The position numbers and the translations under genes are program-made. From Lyophyllum atratum (Eukaryota; Basidiomycota; Agaricomycetes; Agaricales; Lyophyllaceae): a DNA stretch of 64,000 bases. The DNA lies in contig JACGCN010000027.1 in NCBI GenBank assembly GCA_014905825.1, forward strand, positions 372,001 to 436,000, given 5' to 3'. The number at the start of each line of letters is the position of its first letter. Positions within the stretch are counted from its first letter, which is position 1. The notes beneath the pieces were generated by a model. It was not told the DNA's origin, searched no databases, and worked only from the letters and a program-made list of their open reading frames with translations. Positions 28,942 through 40,587 of this stretch are shown here, piece by piece.

Positions 28942-31900
28942 TCATAAGGAGACCACAACTATAAAGGCCCTCTGAGCGTCCCACGCCGGGAGCTTATACG
29001 TCGCGAAATGTGTCTCGATGTCCAAGAGTGACTTGACTTCTAGATCCGGGTGAAGGTCTTGATCCCATACCTGTGCACCCAATTCCGGGTATCTCAAATA
29101 CGGATCAAACCCTAGGTCAGCGGATTGATGACGCCGCACCACGACCCATGTTCCCCGGAGAAGTCGTTGGTTTGTTGGGTTTGGAAAGTGTAGGATGTGC
29201 TCGATGACGTATGGAGTGGTCGAACCCTTAAAGAGAATGCAGCTGTTCCCCTCATGTCGCTGCCGAGTAGTGAAAGAAAGACCTTGGTGGCGAACATGGC
29301 TTTTGAAGTAGGCCACTTCGGGTATAGCATTGGGCTGGTGAACCTTTGAGAAGGCTACGAGAAGTTTCCGGGGCAATGGCTTTTCAGCTGCAAGGAGTGC
29401 GTTCAGGTCATCTTTGAGGTAATCAAAATCAACCTCGGCGTCTTCTTCCTCCACGCTACCGTCCTGTGCGAGTACGTCGACTGTGAATGTGCTACGAGCC
29501 TCGGGCCGGACTAAAGTATCAAACATTTGAGCACAGTTTCGAATAGCTTCGGGGCAAGTTGCTTTGTAGAATAGGCCACGGAAATTGGTAGTCCTGTGCC
29601 ATGATCGTAGGATGGTTTCCTCATATTCGCCTGGTATGGATTTAGCAACGATAGAAAACGGTGAAAGCCAAACGTTACCTTGTTTGTAGTTTGTGCAAAT
29701 CCGTTGAAGCATCCCGATTACTCGCTCAAAGGGGAATGCCCACCATCCAGGGCCAGGACCATACATCTGCAAGAATTCGGGGATATGCATAGCCATGTGG
29801 TGGTTGGGTAAACATTCATAGAAGGGGAACAATCGTTCAAGTTCTTGGCGATATTCCGTCATAAGCTCCATATAGCGCACACAATGATCAGGAGATGTCG
29901 CTCGGGAAGATGCGATGGTGATGGCAGAAAGGAGCAACATTGTTAGATGTAAAAGGTCCTTTCGTTCCTGCTCAACGTCTGGCTCTGACCAGAGTCGAAT
30001 CAATGTCACAGGCATATACAATGACCCCACCATACGCCATTGATCCGACTTGAGCTTTGGAGTCCCCGAGAGAAAAGTCGTAGGCACCGAAGTTACCCAA
30101 GACGGTTTGACGATATCGCCCAAGTCCGACTGGATAGCTTTCATCTCCTCTTCAGTGAAGACGTTACCATTCTCGAGGGTAGCAGTGACCTCGGGTTTGT
30201 CCAATCGCTGTTAGGTGTTATGATCAGTATGATTAAAATGAAAGCGGCAAGTTCGTACCCATATCATGATGGATCTCGCATAATCAATCTTGTGCACGTC
30301 GACGGCTGCAGGTGGACAGCCGAGTCCATGTGCGAGATAGACCAAGGATGGCAAACTCGTCTTCGCTGCCCATGCATCAACCGCCTTCTCGAACTTGAGG
30401 TCGGCGGTGTCATGAAACTCCAGAGGCTTTTGCAACCATTTGAAGAAAGAGTGGAAGCTCGATAGCTCTCTGTCTTTCGTGGGCATAGGATGCGCGGGGG
30501 GAAGGCTTGAAGTACTTGTCCATGGGTAAACCAGACATAGTAGCTGCTTTCTCTTTCTTCTTATAGCCTAGTATGAGCTGGAAGTGGGCCTTGATCAGGC
30601 CGAGGAAAAGGTTGTGCATGATATCGACGACGAGAAAGGTCGATGGATTGTAGTATGGTAACTTCAGAAGCTCAGAGTACCGTAGGCCAGCTTGGGCGAA
30701 AATTTTCTTGGCTGCGTCGGAGCTCTTGGCGTCTCGGAACCTTTCCGCCTGCTCTCGGCATTCGGGATCTGTCCGTGGTTCCCAGTTCTGATACTTGTAA
30801 TCGCCATACGTGTGTTGTGATCTACGACACGAACATCGGGTGCAGAAATGCTCATGGGAAAAGGCGCCCCAACCTCCCGCTTTCCGCCCTCCTGGTAGAT
30901 CACAGATGACCACTATGATAGCGCAAAGGATCAAGCGCCGAATATAGTCGCACGTCTTGCTAAATTCTACCCCAGTCCAGAGCTCGACAAAGGCCTCAAC
31001 AAGAGGTTGAAGGTAGGGATTGAGGGCGTCGAGAGGGGGTTCATGAGGGCCTGGCACAATCTGAGAAAACATGTTTTCAGGCTTGTAGCGTTCCTCGACC
31101 GGGATGTTTAGGCATGCTAAGGTTATCACGCCGACGGCATAATTCTTTCCGGCTGCTTTGTTACCGAGAGGGTTGAAAGAGTCGTAGCTGAGTGAGAACA
31201 GATAGCGACCAGCATCGGCATCGCCAGACATGCTAAAATGAGTTTTCTTGTCAGGACCCTTGAAGTTCCGAACAGTGGAGCCCTGGAAGATGTCTGTCAA
31301 ACGCCCATCTGCAGGTATTTGCATTTTATCCCAAGCCTTGTCCATCATCTCCTCGTAACCAGTTCGGGATAGCAAGCCTGCCAGCCAGTCTTTGAAGTCG
31401 AAAACGACATATTGGCGTATCGGAACATAGAGTTTATGTTTGCCAACAGTTTTCGGGCGCCTGAGCAACTCTTTGCAGTCAGTGCCATGGCGCACAGAGT
31501 TGCATCTTTCTCGATATATGGGCACAGATTTAACGAAGGTTGGTGGATATATCGTGTGGCACTTGGGGCAGACAGCATACACAACCGTTTTCCCGTCCAA
31601 ATGTAACGGTTTCATAGCAGTTCGGATGTCGAGCGGGAAGGTGTTGAGAATCCTAATGAAGTACTCCGTCTATCCCAGGGGGTGCAGCGCCCTGTTCACT
31701 ACGAGCTGAATGAGGTATGAGCACATCGAGAAAAGCCAGTATGTGCCACGGCGAGGGAGGCGAAGGATGACATGGCAGGCGGTGACAATTAGGACTACAA
31801 CTTGCACCAAGGGCTTGACATTCGCGTAGAGAGGCTGCAAATGCTCATCTTATGAACAATAAAAGAATTACTACTCAGTTTAAAGATTCAACAGCTTTGA

Positions 31901-32551
31901 CGACTTACCTGTGTTATACACAGGAATATTCTGAGACCTGCGTTCAGCACTTTGCTTCTCCAAAAATTCCCTCCAGGTTTCGATCGATTCCCGTACAATG
32001 GCGTCGACTTCCTTCCACTCCTGCAAGGTAATTTGATGTACTGCTCGGACCGATGGGGTCTTCACATAAGAGATTGTAACAAGCCTCCTGGACTGCTCTG
32101 CAAGCGAGTCGTCGATGTCGCCGAGCTGTCCTAGGGCTTTCTCTATGGATGCCCTCTCCGCATACTTCGGAGCCTTTCCGATGCTCTCGGCCTGACGCCG
32201 AAGCGAGACGAGGACATCATGAACCTCGTCAGTGTCGGAAATCATCTGTCTGGCCCTTTCGAGATTCGAGCGGGGAGGGCGTGTGAGGGGCAGGACGGCA
32301 CCTGGGAGAGAGGATTCGTCGGGATTCGAGAGGCTGAGTTCATCGAGAGTATTTGCAAGCTCTTCCATATGCTTGGCTTTCGCTCGGGCCTCAGCTTGAT
32401 CATAGATATCGAATAGTTGCTGCTTTTCATCGTCCTTCTGGTGTTTTCGATACGTCCGAAGAGATTCGAGCAGATACCCTTGCTTCCCATCGGGTGTTGT
32501 CAGCTTGTGACACCCATACGCGACGCAGGTGCATAGGTGTTTCCCTTCCAT
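28942..32551 (-). CDS. Plavaka/CACTA-type transposase, probably inactivated
   Basis: Coding pieces: 32551-31909; 31848 to about 30470; 30486-30240; 30204-28942 with a further short intron near 29680. It starts with a short Cys motif (CTCVAYGC), then CPKCHTIYPPTFVKSVPIYR with further Cys, DADAGRYLFSLSYDSFNPLG, IVPGPHEPPLDALNPYLQPL, LICDLPGG-type sequence (VICDLPGGRKAGGWGAFSHE), the FCTRCSC pair, VDIMHNLFLGLIK, and PNHHMAMHIPEFLQMYGPGP with WWAFPFERVIGMLQR. This order is that of the large transposases of Plavaka elements in Agaricomycetes (from memory). Lesions seen: in-frame TAG at 31670-31672, and a frame change near 30470-30490 with no intron to explain it. If both are real, this copy cannot make full-length protein. 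Confidence 0.85.
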
Positions 32552-32776
32552 AGCACGGTTTGAACCCTGCTTGATTCGAGGATGGGAGGACTGATGGTAG
32601 TGATAACGAAGAGGCGATTATCAATGGTACGATGATCAATAATCACGCGATGAGGGAGCACATGCTACAGCCCTCAAGCTCAGCGACGATGACCCTTCTA
32701 AATAATCACGAGTTTCAAATTATCCGAAAAGATGCTCTCCATTCTCCCTCGCATACATGAGATCAGGTGTAAAGAA

Positions 32777-34295
32777 CTATTCAACTTCGAGGGTCGATGC
32801 ATGCGTGCGCAGCAAGGTCAGAACCTCAGGAAGCCCGTAAATGACGTGACCCTTCAGCGACTGTGTCTTGCTGATCTTGGAGTAGCGGCAGGATGGGCAG
32901 CTATTTTTCGCTTCGGTTTCAAGCCACCGCTTGAGGCACTCCCGACAGAATAAGTGCCCACAACCAAGCCTCAGGGTGCCATCAGATCAGTTGAAGTTGA
33001 GAGGGAGGTAATACGCTCACCTAGCGGGGTCTCGTATGACGTCTAGGCAGATGCAACAACTAGAAAGCTTGTACATGGCACGTACGATCTATATAATCCT
33101 TCGTCATTAAGTTGAAGAAAGGCGTTGAGGTATCGTAAACACTCACGGCATGCAGGATTTCCGCTCGTGCAAGGCTCTGCCAGCAGCTTATCAGAGAGCA
33201 GGTCCGAGATTTGATATAAAGAAGCGTACCTGTTGATGCTTCTCTTGGCCTACCTGGCACTGCTTGATGAGGGCTTGACGTTCAGAAGTCAACTTGCTGA
33301 CTTCCCGCTCGAGTACTTTATATCCCTGAGGGCGTGGTCAGAGACAAGTGAAGGCGAAGTGAGTGTCAGTACCTTTTCTATTCTTCTCACTCGATCCAAA
33401 ATTGTTTTATTCTCTCTTTCTGCCGAATTTAATTTCACGGGGAGGTCACGAAGGACTTCGACTTCCTTTCGAGGCCGTGAGCGCGCCACACGTAAGAGGA
33501 GTCGTGCAGTACTTCCTCACTTTCAACAAACTTTTCATCTCGTGAGTCTTTGTATCCACCATTTGTTGGAGGGTCTTGTTAGCGACCTCCATGTCGTTGA
33601 GTCTCACGGGGAGTTCTTGGAGACCTTGTAGCTCCTGTTGATACCATTAGTGTATCGGTTGCGGTGAAGGAGTGTGTCGCATGACCTTCAATATCCTTGT
33701 AGTCTCTATCTCTTGGCCACTTGATGTCTCCTTGAGAACGTGAAGCTCCTGGTGAAAGCAATTGACAGCCGATTCATCTTCTCATGGCAGAATAAGCCCA
33801 CCTCGCGGAGTATTTTGCTCTCTATTTCTTTCGACTCGGCGGCCTGGACCAGATTCTGTCGGATCTAACCAGGGTTAGGACACTCGGTTAGACTCACAGT
33901 CGTGGGATAGGATGTTACAACGTGCCAATTCATGTTCCTGCTTGGTTGAGAGAGCTGAATCATGTTCTTGCGAGAGCTCGAGTTGGACTTTTTGGAAGTT
34001 TTATAATCCGTGTCAGCTAACGCAGATATATGGCAAACATTCTTACCTTGAAGCAGCTTGGCCTCAAGGGCCTTGATACTCTAGGTAAGGTGGTAAGTTA
34101 TAAGTTCTGATCATGAAATGGATCCGGACTCACATCTTCGCCAGATGCCTTAAGTATCGTCAACTGGCTTGTGGCGTTGTGGAGCGCCTTTCGTAGTCCA
34201 TACATATAAGCGACAAGATACTTAGATTGTTGGCGCTCACTCACCTCCCGAAGAGCATCGATCTCCAATGTACTCTTCGCATCCCGATCGTTCAT
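32777..34295 (-). CDS. RING-finger/coiled-coil protein A
   Basis: Multi-exon minus gene. The last two exons (about 33070-33020 and 32975-32777, joined by a GTGAGC...CTGAG intron) encode SSCCICLDVIRDPARLGCGH, LFCRECLKRWLE and NSCPSCRYSK, a C3HC4 RING finger expected to act as a ubiquitin ligase domain. Upstream exons (about 33080-34295) encode short helical, Glu/Lys/Arg-rich segments such as KEVEVLRDLPVKLNSAEREN, fitting a coiled coil. The start chosen is MNDRDAKSTLEIDALRE at 34295, matching the size of the first exon of gene B; an upstream frame from 34472 (MSGPTRGLMPKENKIFD) may be another exon or a separate small protein. The exact exon chain in 33300-34100 is uncertain. Paralogue of the next gene. 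Confidence 0.65.
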
Positions 34296-34764
34296 GATGG
34301 TGATCAAGCTGCGGCTCTAGGATGGACATAAGCCGACTATGGGGGAACACCAAGATGTCGATAGAACCTTTGAGCCCTGGGGAACATTCTTAAGCTTGTT
34401 TACAGTGAGCCCTTTGAATCGGTCAAAGATCTTGTTTTCTTTCGGCATGAGACCACGGGTGGGACCAGACATTAGAGAAAGCGTGTTGGAATTGGGTGAG
34501 GGAACGAGTGGAAGTTGATGATGAGGAGTGGCTGTATGTAGCCGACAGCGCTCATCGTGTCCTTTGTGTCGCGAACAAGGAGTTGGTTCTCGTGACCCCG
34601 TAAGCCACAGTGCCTCATGCCTTGCATTTGATGAGTTTAAGCACACGAGGCTTTCAGGGAGAAACAAATGATCACAGAGTAGGAGTTTGATTATGACACG
34701 CGAAGATGGCAGTAGCCCAGTTCCGACATGATAAGTACAGTGATCCGACAACACCTCCAGACAG

Positions 34765-36395
34765 CTAGCGCCTACTGAACACTCCCTCGTTCACGTTAAG
34801 CAAGGACAGCAATTCGGAAAGGCCGTGCAACTTGTGCTCCGCGGGTACTTCTTCTACAGGAGCCTCACAAGTCGGGCACGCACTGCCACCCTTGCGCCGC
34901 GCCACCCACCTCGAGATACACTCGAGGCAAAACATGTGCCCGCAATCGAGACTGACGACGCAGACATTATCAAAAGAGCTTGAAAGGCGTGACGAAATAA
35001 GCACTCACATTGAGGCGGTTCTCACAGGGCCGAGACACATAACACACTCGGCCAAGCAGTATGCGGCCTCCACAATCTGTTGCGCCCATTGCGCCCTGAA
35101 TCCTTGATCCGCTCCCTGTACATTTGCTATTGCGATTAGTGATTTAAAGTCAGGTCAAGTCCGGTTTTTTGGCCAAATTAGGCGAGACCGGACTGTAACC
35201 GGTCACATGTGACCCCCTCGATGTCAAAAAACTGGACTGGACTGATGGTGACCAGTCACGATCAGTCGCAATCAGTTCTATGACCAGTTATGACCGGTTT
35301 TATGAAAACCGGTCCTAAACCGGTTATAACCGGCGATAACCGGTTATACATGTCACATATAATGTAGTGTACTATTCCAGCTTCCGAATGAATCCTGGAT
35401 CGTGAGATTCTGATAAGATCTGACTGAGATATGAGCTGATTAAGATGACTAGTATAGTCTGTATCCAAACTTGATGTCCCGAAATTGTTTTGGCCATAGC
35501 ACATTCAATTCTCATCTGATTTGTTTGACCCAAGGACCGATTTAAAGCCCTATGGCGGGGCTAAAAGGTGGTATATAGTACATGTAAAAATAACCGGTCA
35601 CGAACCGGTCGTGACTGGTTATTTCCAGTTACGCAGAATTTCAGATTATGAAAATAACTGGACTGGTGCACCAGTCATTCCAGGACGACTGGACTGGAAG
35701 TCCGGTCATTATCAGTCACAGATCAGTTACAGTTCAGTCATTTTCAGTCACTGTGACTGGACTTTTAAACACTAATTGCGATGCGGAACTCCTGCTGGAA
35801 AGACATATGTTAACACAGGACAAGATATTGGTGGACGCGCACTCTCCGTACCATGTCTTCCTGGTCTCTATCTCGCTGCGCAGCGGCGATAATTTGTGCC
35901 TCATGACGCTGAGCGATAAACGGTTCTTGTTAGTCCATGTCATTAGAGTAATGTCTTTTGACTAACCTCGCGCTGTAGTAAGCAGCCCGAAAGGAGACTT
36001 CGACAGTTCTCCTCGTAGGTGATACGAACAGGATGAGTGCTGAGAACGGCCACTCTAACGGGGTCACTTCTGCTGTGGTGGACATTGATTTCGACAGGGA
36101 TCTTTGATCGCTCCTGTTCTTCCAGTAGGTTTTGCAGTGCTGTTGATCGTTAGTATTGGGATCATTGGGATCCTTGCAAGCCAAAGTCTTCACTCACTTT
36201 CGTCGAGATCTGCTCCTAAGCTTTTATTCTCTTCTTGTAACCTTTGATTGTCCTGCAAGTAAGGCAGTCAATTGGTGTTCAGCGTGGAGTGAACTGATTA
36301 GTACGCACTGCTTCAAGGGCCATTATACGGCTTCGAAGGTAGTCGTCATTCGAGAGTGTAATTGCAACACGGATCTGGTCAAGTAATCTTAGCAT
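34765..36395 (-). pseudogene. RING-finger/coiled-coil protein B, exon interrupted by a hAT MITE
   Basis: First exon from 36395 (MLRLLDQIRVAITLSNDDYL ... MALEA), further coiled-coil exons to about 35800, then an exon reading QEFRIAIANVQGADQG and, ending at about 35005, CLAECVMCLGPCENRL; the last exon (to 34765) reads NVCVVSLDCGHMFCLECISR and ACPTCEAPVEEVPAEHKLHG. This gives a RING finger C-x2-C, C-G-H, C-x2-C, C-P-x-C as in gene A. The MITE at 35137-35774 lies inside the exon between AIA and NVQ: the codons close up perfectly when one ATTGCGAT is ignored. Without excision the exon is broken, so this copy is likely dead, although the remainder is free of stops. Confidence 0.65.
35137..35774. 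mobile_element. hAT-type MITE, TAGTGATTTAAAG ends
   Basis: 638 bp, ends TAGTGATTTAAAGTC and GGACTTTTAAACACTA; perfect 8-bp duplication ATTGCGAT (35129-35136 and 35775-35782). Subterminal CCGGTT/AACCGG and CAGTCA motifs repeat densely. It inserted into cargo of the giant element and so is younger than the cargo gene. Confidence 0.93.
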
Positions 36396-37006
36396 GATGG
36401 TGAAGAGAGGAAAGAGGCGAGAATGGAAGACCAGCGCCGGAGGCGCAGCTACTTAAGCATCCTCGGTAAGCGAGTCCTTTGTATCTTCGACAAAGAACCG
36501 CTTCTCGTGACCAAGTGAGCCACGCCAACTCTCACGTGTCTGAAGTCATCATCGACTTCCGATGAGCGATGTCAGCGTGTTTGAGTGCCATTCGCATCTC
36601 ATCCTTTGCCTATTGCCTCGATGGCGAAGCGATCCTAATAAACATCTCTCTGCTATTTAGGATTCGAACAAGCTAGAAATGTACACAGGGCAGCTAAGAA
36701 TTTACAGAAGCATGACGAAAGAGGATGGAGAAGGCTTGGCCACAACGTCGCGAGAGACAACTACTGTTTGACGGGCTGAATCGCCTCAAGTACGTGGCAC
36801 ATTTCCAACCGCTCGCTCTCGCGGTACAACACCTGTGTTGGGCGCCTTCATCTCCGTCGGAACTGAGTTTTCGACCAACGTATGTTCCCGCTCTTGGTGC
36901 ACCATATTGTCAGTATGCGGTGCGGATGTCTCGACTCCGCGCCCATCAGTGGCGTAGGCAGACGGAGTTTCTGTCAGGCTGCTTGACTACAGAGCCAACG
37001 AGAAAG
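36396..37006. other. Intergenic space inside the giant element
   Basis: Between the convergent 3' end of the WD40 gene and the 5' end of RING gene B. A 122-codon plus-strand frame at 36725 has no recognisable domain and overlaps the WD40 gene's end. Confidence 0.4.
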
Positions 37007-38507
37007 TTAGGCACAGAATGGAGACGGGGTATGACAGGTACAGACCTTCCGGAGGAAAGCAGCCCAGTTGGGGTACGACGCGGCCAAAATTAGGACCACG
37101 AAAATCAGATTGATGACATTCTGCCTTGATGACTTGTGCTCGGTGCGCGGACGGACAGTGATTGGTGCTTTGACAATGGGTAGGCGCTGATGTGGTCATG
37201 AGCATGAAGCATCTATCTGAAGTAAGAGCATACCTTTTCCCATATGCAGACCTTGCCAGCGACAGAAGTAGTGCCCCCTGCTATCAGGTGTCTACCGTCG
37301 CCTACAGTGGTCGTGGCAATAGTTTGAACTGCTTCGGAGGCTATTGCATAGTCAGCGTAGAATCTAAGAAGGACTGAAGTATCTACCTGTGGCCGCTGGG
37401 ATAGTTTGGATGCATTCGCCCGTGGCCATGTCTGCCACATAGATCTTGCCATTATCGCTGCCGCAAACAGCAATCTTCCCAGCCTGGGCAAAAGAACATT
37501 GCTTTATGATGTGACGTGTGGACGAGAATGGCAGGGAGTGTGATGGGGTGCTGGCAGGGAATTGGTAGACATCAAAAGTGCCTGAGGTGAGATTATCAAC
37601 AAGGAGCGCGCGCTCATCATGACTGAGCATAGCATATCCACTAATCGAAGGCGGTCAGTGGCGGGCTTTAGTAGATTCGGTAGGAACACATACATCCCTC
37701 CAGCCAATGGCTTTTCCCACTGTATGTGGGCCGTCTGAGCGTCCCGAGCAATCCTAAGAGGATAATTAGAACATTGATGAACATAAACTCATACTTAACC
37801 TACATGTGGCCGGTTTCGAGTACGTGGGAGAGTAGAAATTGATTCGCATCCCCAAAAAACTGCAGTCCGAGCGGAATGCCGTGGTCTACCGTCCTGGACC
37901 ACAGCAGCGCCAGAGTCACTATTTACTTGTCAGCACACACCCAAATGGAATCAATCGTGACACGTACCACTCTGCTCGACACTATACACTTTAATGGTGC
38001 CGTGATGACTAGCAACAGCTAGGCGGCGCTGCAGACTGTCGTAAGCCTGGGATTCAACCGCATCATTATATTGGAAGGCCTCCTCCGTCTGAGCTTCTTT
38101 CCAGACAAACCACTGGAGAAGGAATGAATATAAAGTCAACATAGCTACAAGATCACGCACCGTGGTCGACTTGGACATTGGGCAAAGCGTTACACGGCCT
38201 CTGCCGGTGCCCACACACACCGAAGTTGCCTTTTCATCAACCGGGGGTTCGACCGTGAGCCAATTGAGAGCGGTGACTTGACCCCATTTTGGGCTGTGGA
38301 GGATTTGTTCGCACACGAAAGTGTCGGTGTTGTAAACGCGGACGCTGCCATCGTCACCTGCGTGGGTATAAGTAACGGCATCACCATAGTGAATGAAAGG
38401 GGCACACCTCCGCTGACGAGAAACTTTCCGTCCTTAGAGAATGCGAGAGCATTGATTGGCCCCTTGGCGCCCTTCAGCTCAGTAGATCGTTCGTACTCAG
38501 AAGACAT
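37007..38507 (-). CDS. WD40-repeat protein with a C-terminal membrane segment
   Basis: Starts MSSEYERSTELKGAKGPINA at 38507 and continues LAFSKDGKFLVSGG, then after a GTGTGC...-type intron DDGSVRVYNTDTF, CVGTGRGRVTLC, LAVASHHGTIKVYSVEQSG, LVDNLTSGTFDVYQ, KIAVCGSDNGKIYVADMATG and LIAGGTTSVAGKVCIWEK: WD40-like blades separated by about seven short introns. The last exon reads VINLIFVVLILAASYPNWAA, a single hydrophobic segment, then a short Cys-containing tail (stop at 37009-37007). So the propeller would be anchored to a membrane by its C-terminus. No lesion seen. Role unknown; it appears as cargo of the giant element. Confidence 0.7.
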
Positions 38508-38958
38508 GATGTAATGGGAATGAGAAGATCGTAGAAGATAGTTATGCGGATTGGATAGAGGTTGACGAGGAATTCGAGGGCTGGATATGTTTTATATCCA
38601 TTCTCGTTTGTCAGTTACATAAGCCAGTGGCTTGGCCCTTTGTCTCGACAGATGGACAGTGTTGGTAAAGGGAGAGGCGAAGAGCAAGACGAAGAGAGAC
38701 GAAGACAATGAGGTGTCCACAAGGGGCGTCAATGTGTAGTGAGGCGAGAGATGCAAGATCGCTGATTTTGATCAGTAAGCTATGGACGGCCAAAGAGGCT
38801 CGACAGGTGAGACCGACGGACTTTTAGGCTTGAAAAGTGAGAGACAAAAGATTCTTTAGAGACACGACAAGGATACAAAGAATGATTGGCAGGCAAAAGA
38901 AAGTGGTCGGTATAAGTTCGCTAGGGATTGACTATTGATCAGGCATTGCCCATACACC

Positions 38959-39655
38959 ATGAACTACATCGAGAAGCCACTACCCCTCCTTACGTCCCGC
39001 ATGGAGTTTAAACTTGCCCCACCCTCCGCCTTGGCATCCATTGCAACGCGCATTGAGTTTACTGATGCACGTCTCGCCTACCCCAATGGTCATCGCTGCT
39101 TGGACCGAGCGAATGACTCTCCTCCACCACCCGATGCACCACCTCGCACACGAGCCAGCACCAACAAAATCATGAAGCCAAACGGTGAACCCGGGAGGCC
39201 GAATTCGGGGGGTTTTCGTATCGAAGCTGCGCTCGCGCAACTGGGTTGGGCGAAGCAAGAGATCCAGGATCTCACTGTAAGTAACTCCCCACGAGGTGCA
39301 AATATCCTACTTATCAGAAAAACAGGAGGCCGTTCGCGCCGCAGCTCATAAGGACCTTGATATGACGAAAAGTTACAAGGCCCAAGCTAAAGCTAGCTTG
39401 AAGAAGATATGCGACGATGTGCGTACTTGACATGGTGGTTGCTCCTGACTGCTGACTCCAAAGTAGATGGCGAAGGATAATATGTGGCCCAAGCTTCAAG
39501 AATATGAGGGCTGCTGGCCAGTTCAAAGCATCTTGAAGCTGACCCTGAAATATCGCTCTGAGGCCAGCCGCCGCGATGAGATGATCGAACAGAGTAGCCG
39601 ACTTGAAGCAGCCCTTAGAGGCAAAACCCCCGCAGCACGGCGATATAGATCTTGA
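38959..39655 (+). CDS. Hypothetical protein (199 residues)
   Basis: Exons 38959-39276, 39326-39418 and 39467-39655, with GT-AG introns of 49 and 48 bp, form a clean frame. The N-terminal half is Pro/Arg-rich (SPPPPDAPPRTRAS); the C-terminal half is helical and charged (AALAQLGWAKQEIQDLT; MWPKLQEYEGCWPVQSILKL; SEASRRDEMIEQSSRLEAAL). The CWPV...LKLxLKY stretch resembles unnamed proteins common in Agaricomycete transposon-rich regions (from memory). No enzymatic motif. Its intact splice sites suggest it is a maintained cargo gene. Confidence 0.65.
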
Positions 39656-40587
39656 GTACCCTCCAAGTAGTAGCATTTTGAATTCAGTCGTTCTGTGATT
39701 TGGTTGATTGAAGAAGCGAGATCTCTTCACAACCGCGGCTACCTTCTACGCCGTACGAAGGGGTGCCAAGAAGGCTAATGACGGGCTCGCCATGAGCAAG
39801 GAAGGGCGGCGCCTAATGCCAGAAGGGCGACATCGAACGGGTGTGAGAGGGTATAGCAATGCGGCATGGTGTATCCACAGCACTAAATTCTTCCTCAGGG
39901 AGGTGCGGTCGGTGTATGGTATCTGGATTCTGGACAGCTCCAGAGAGTCAGAGACAAGCGAAAGGCAGGGCGAGCCCCAAACTTTCAGCGGAAGAAGAAA
40001 TAGACTGGGCTTGGCCCAGAACTACTGAGGGGGAGGGGGGATAGGGAGGGAGTCAATAGCCTGGGCGAACCCAGCGCTATAGGAGGAATGGGAAGGGAGC
40101 TAGAAACAGAGCGAGAGACGATATGAGCTCGAGGATTGAGGAAAAAAGGTGGGAAACTTGGCAGGACCAAGGTACAACAGCCTAGGCCTGGTGGGCGCTG
40201 CTATTATCAACAGTCGAAAACATTTCGCCATCTATTTGGCAGCAACATTTCAAGCAAATAAAGTCATGTGACAGCGACAACTTTTTTTCACTCAAGTCCG
40301 ACTGCAACCCTCCGTCACCCACAGCGGCTCGCAAGTCGCTCCCCGGGCCCTGTCCGTATCCCACCACTTCCCACCCGTAGCACTGGGCTTGTCCCTGGCT
40401 ATGTCACCTTCCCCCCTCCTGTGAAGTATTGGGCTTTGCCCAACCTTTGCTCAACGTGTTCTACTGGGTTTGCCCAGCGAACCGTACATACTACCCTCCT
40501 TCTCCTCTAACAACCCTTTACATCTCCATACTGCACTCCACGTTCTGCCTTCCTGGGCCCTGAAAAGTGACGAGATACTTTTCTGCC
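39656..40587. other. Regulatory-looking intergenic region of the giant element
   Basis: No gene recognised. Contains a G-rich run at 40028-40054 and five imperfect palindromes of the type TGGGCnnnGCCCA listed separately. Confidence 0.45.
40005..40477. promoter_or_regulatory. Cluster of five CTGGG(C)/(G)CCCAG palindromes
   Basis: CTGGGCTTGGCCCAG (40005-40019), CTGGGCGAACCCAG (40061-40074), CTGGGCTTGTCCC (40383-40395), TTGGGCTTTGCCCAA (40429-40443) and CTGGGTTTGCCCAG (40464-40477) lie within 473 bp upstream of the large gene at 40588. Such spaced dyads look like binding sites for a dimeric protein. The function is inferred. Confidence 0.45.
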
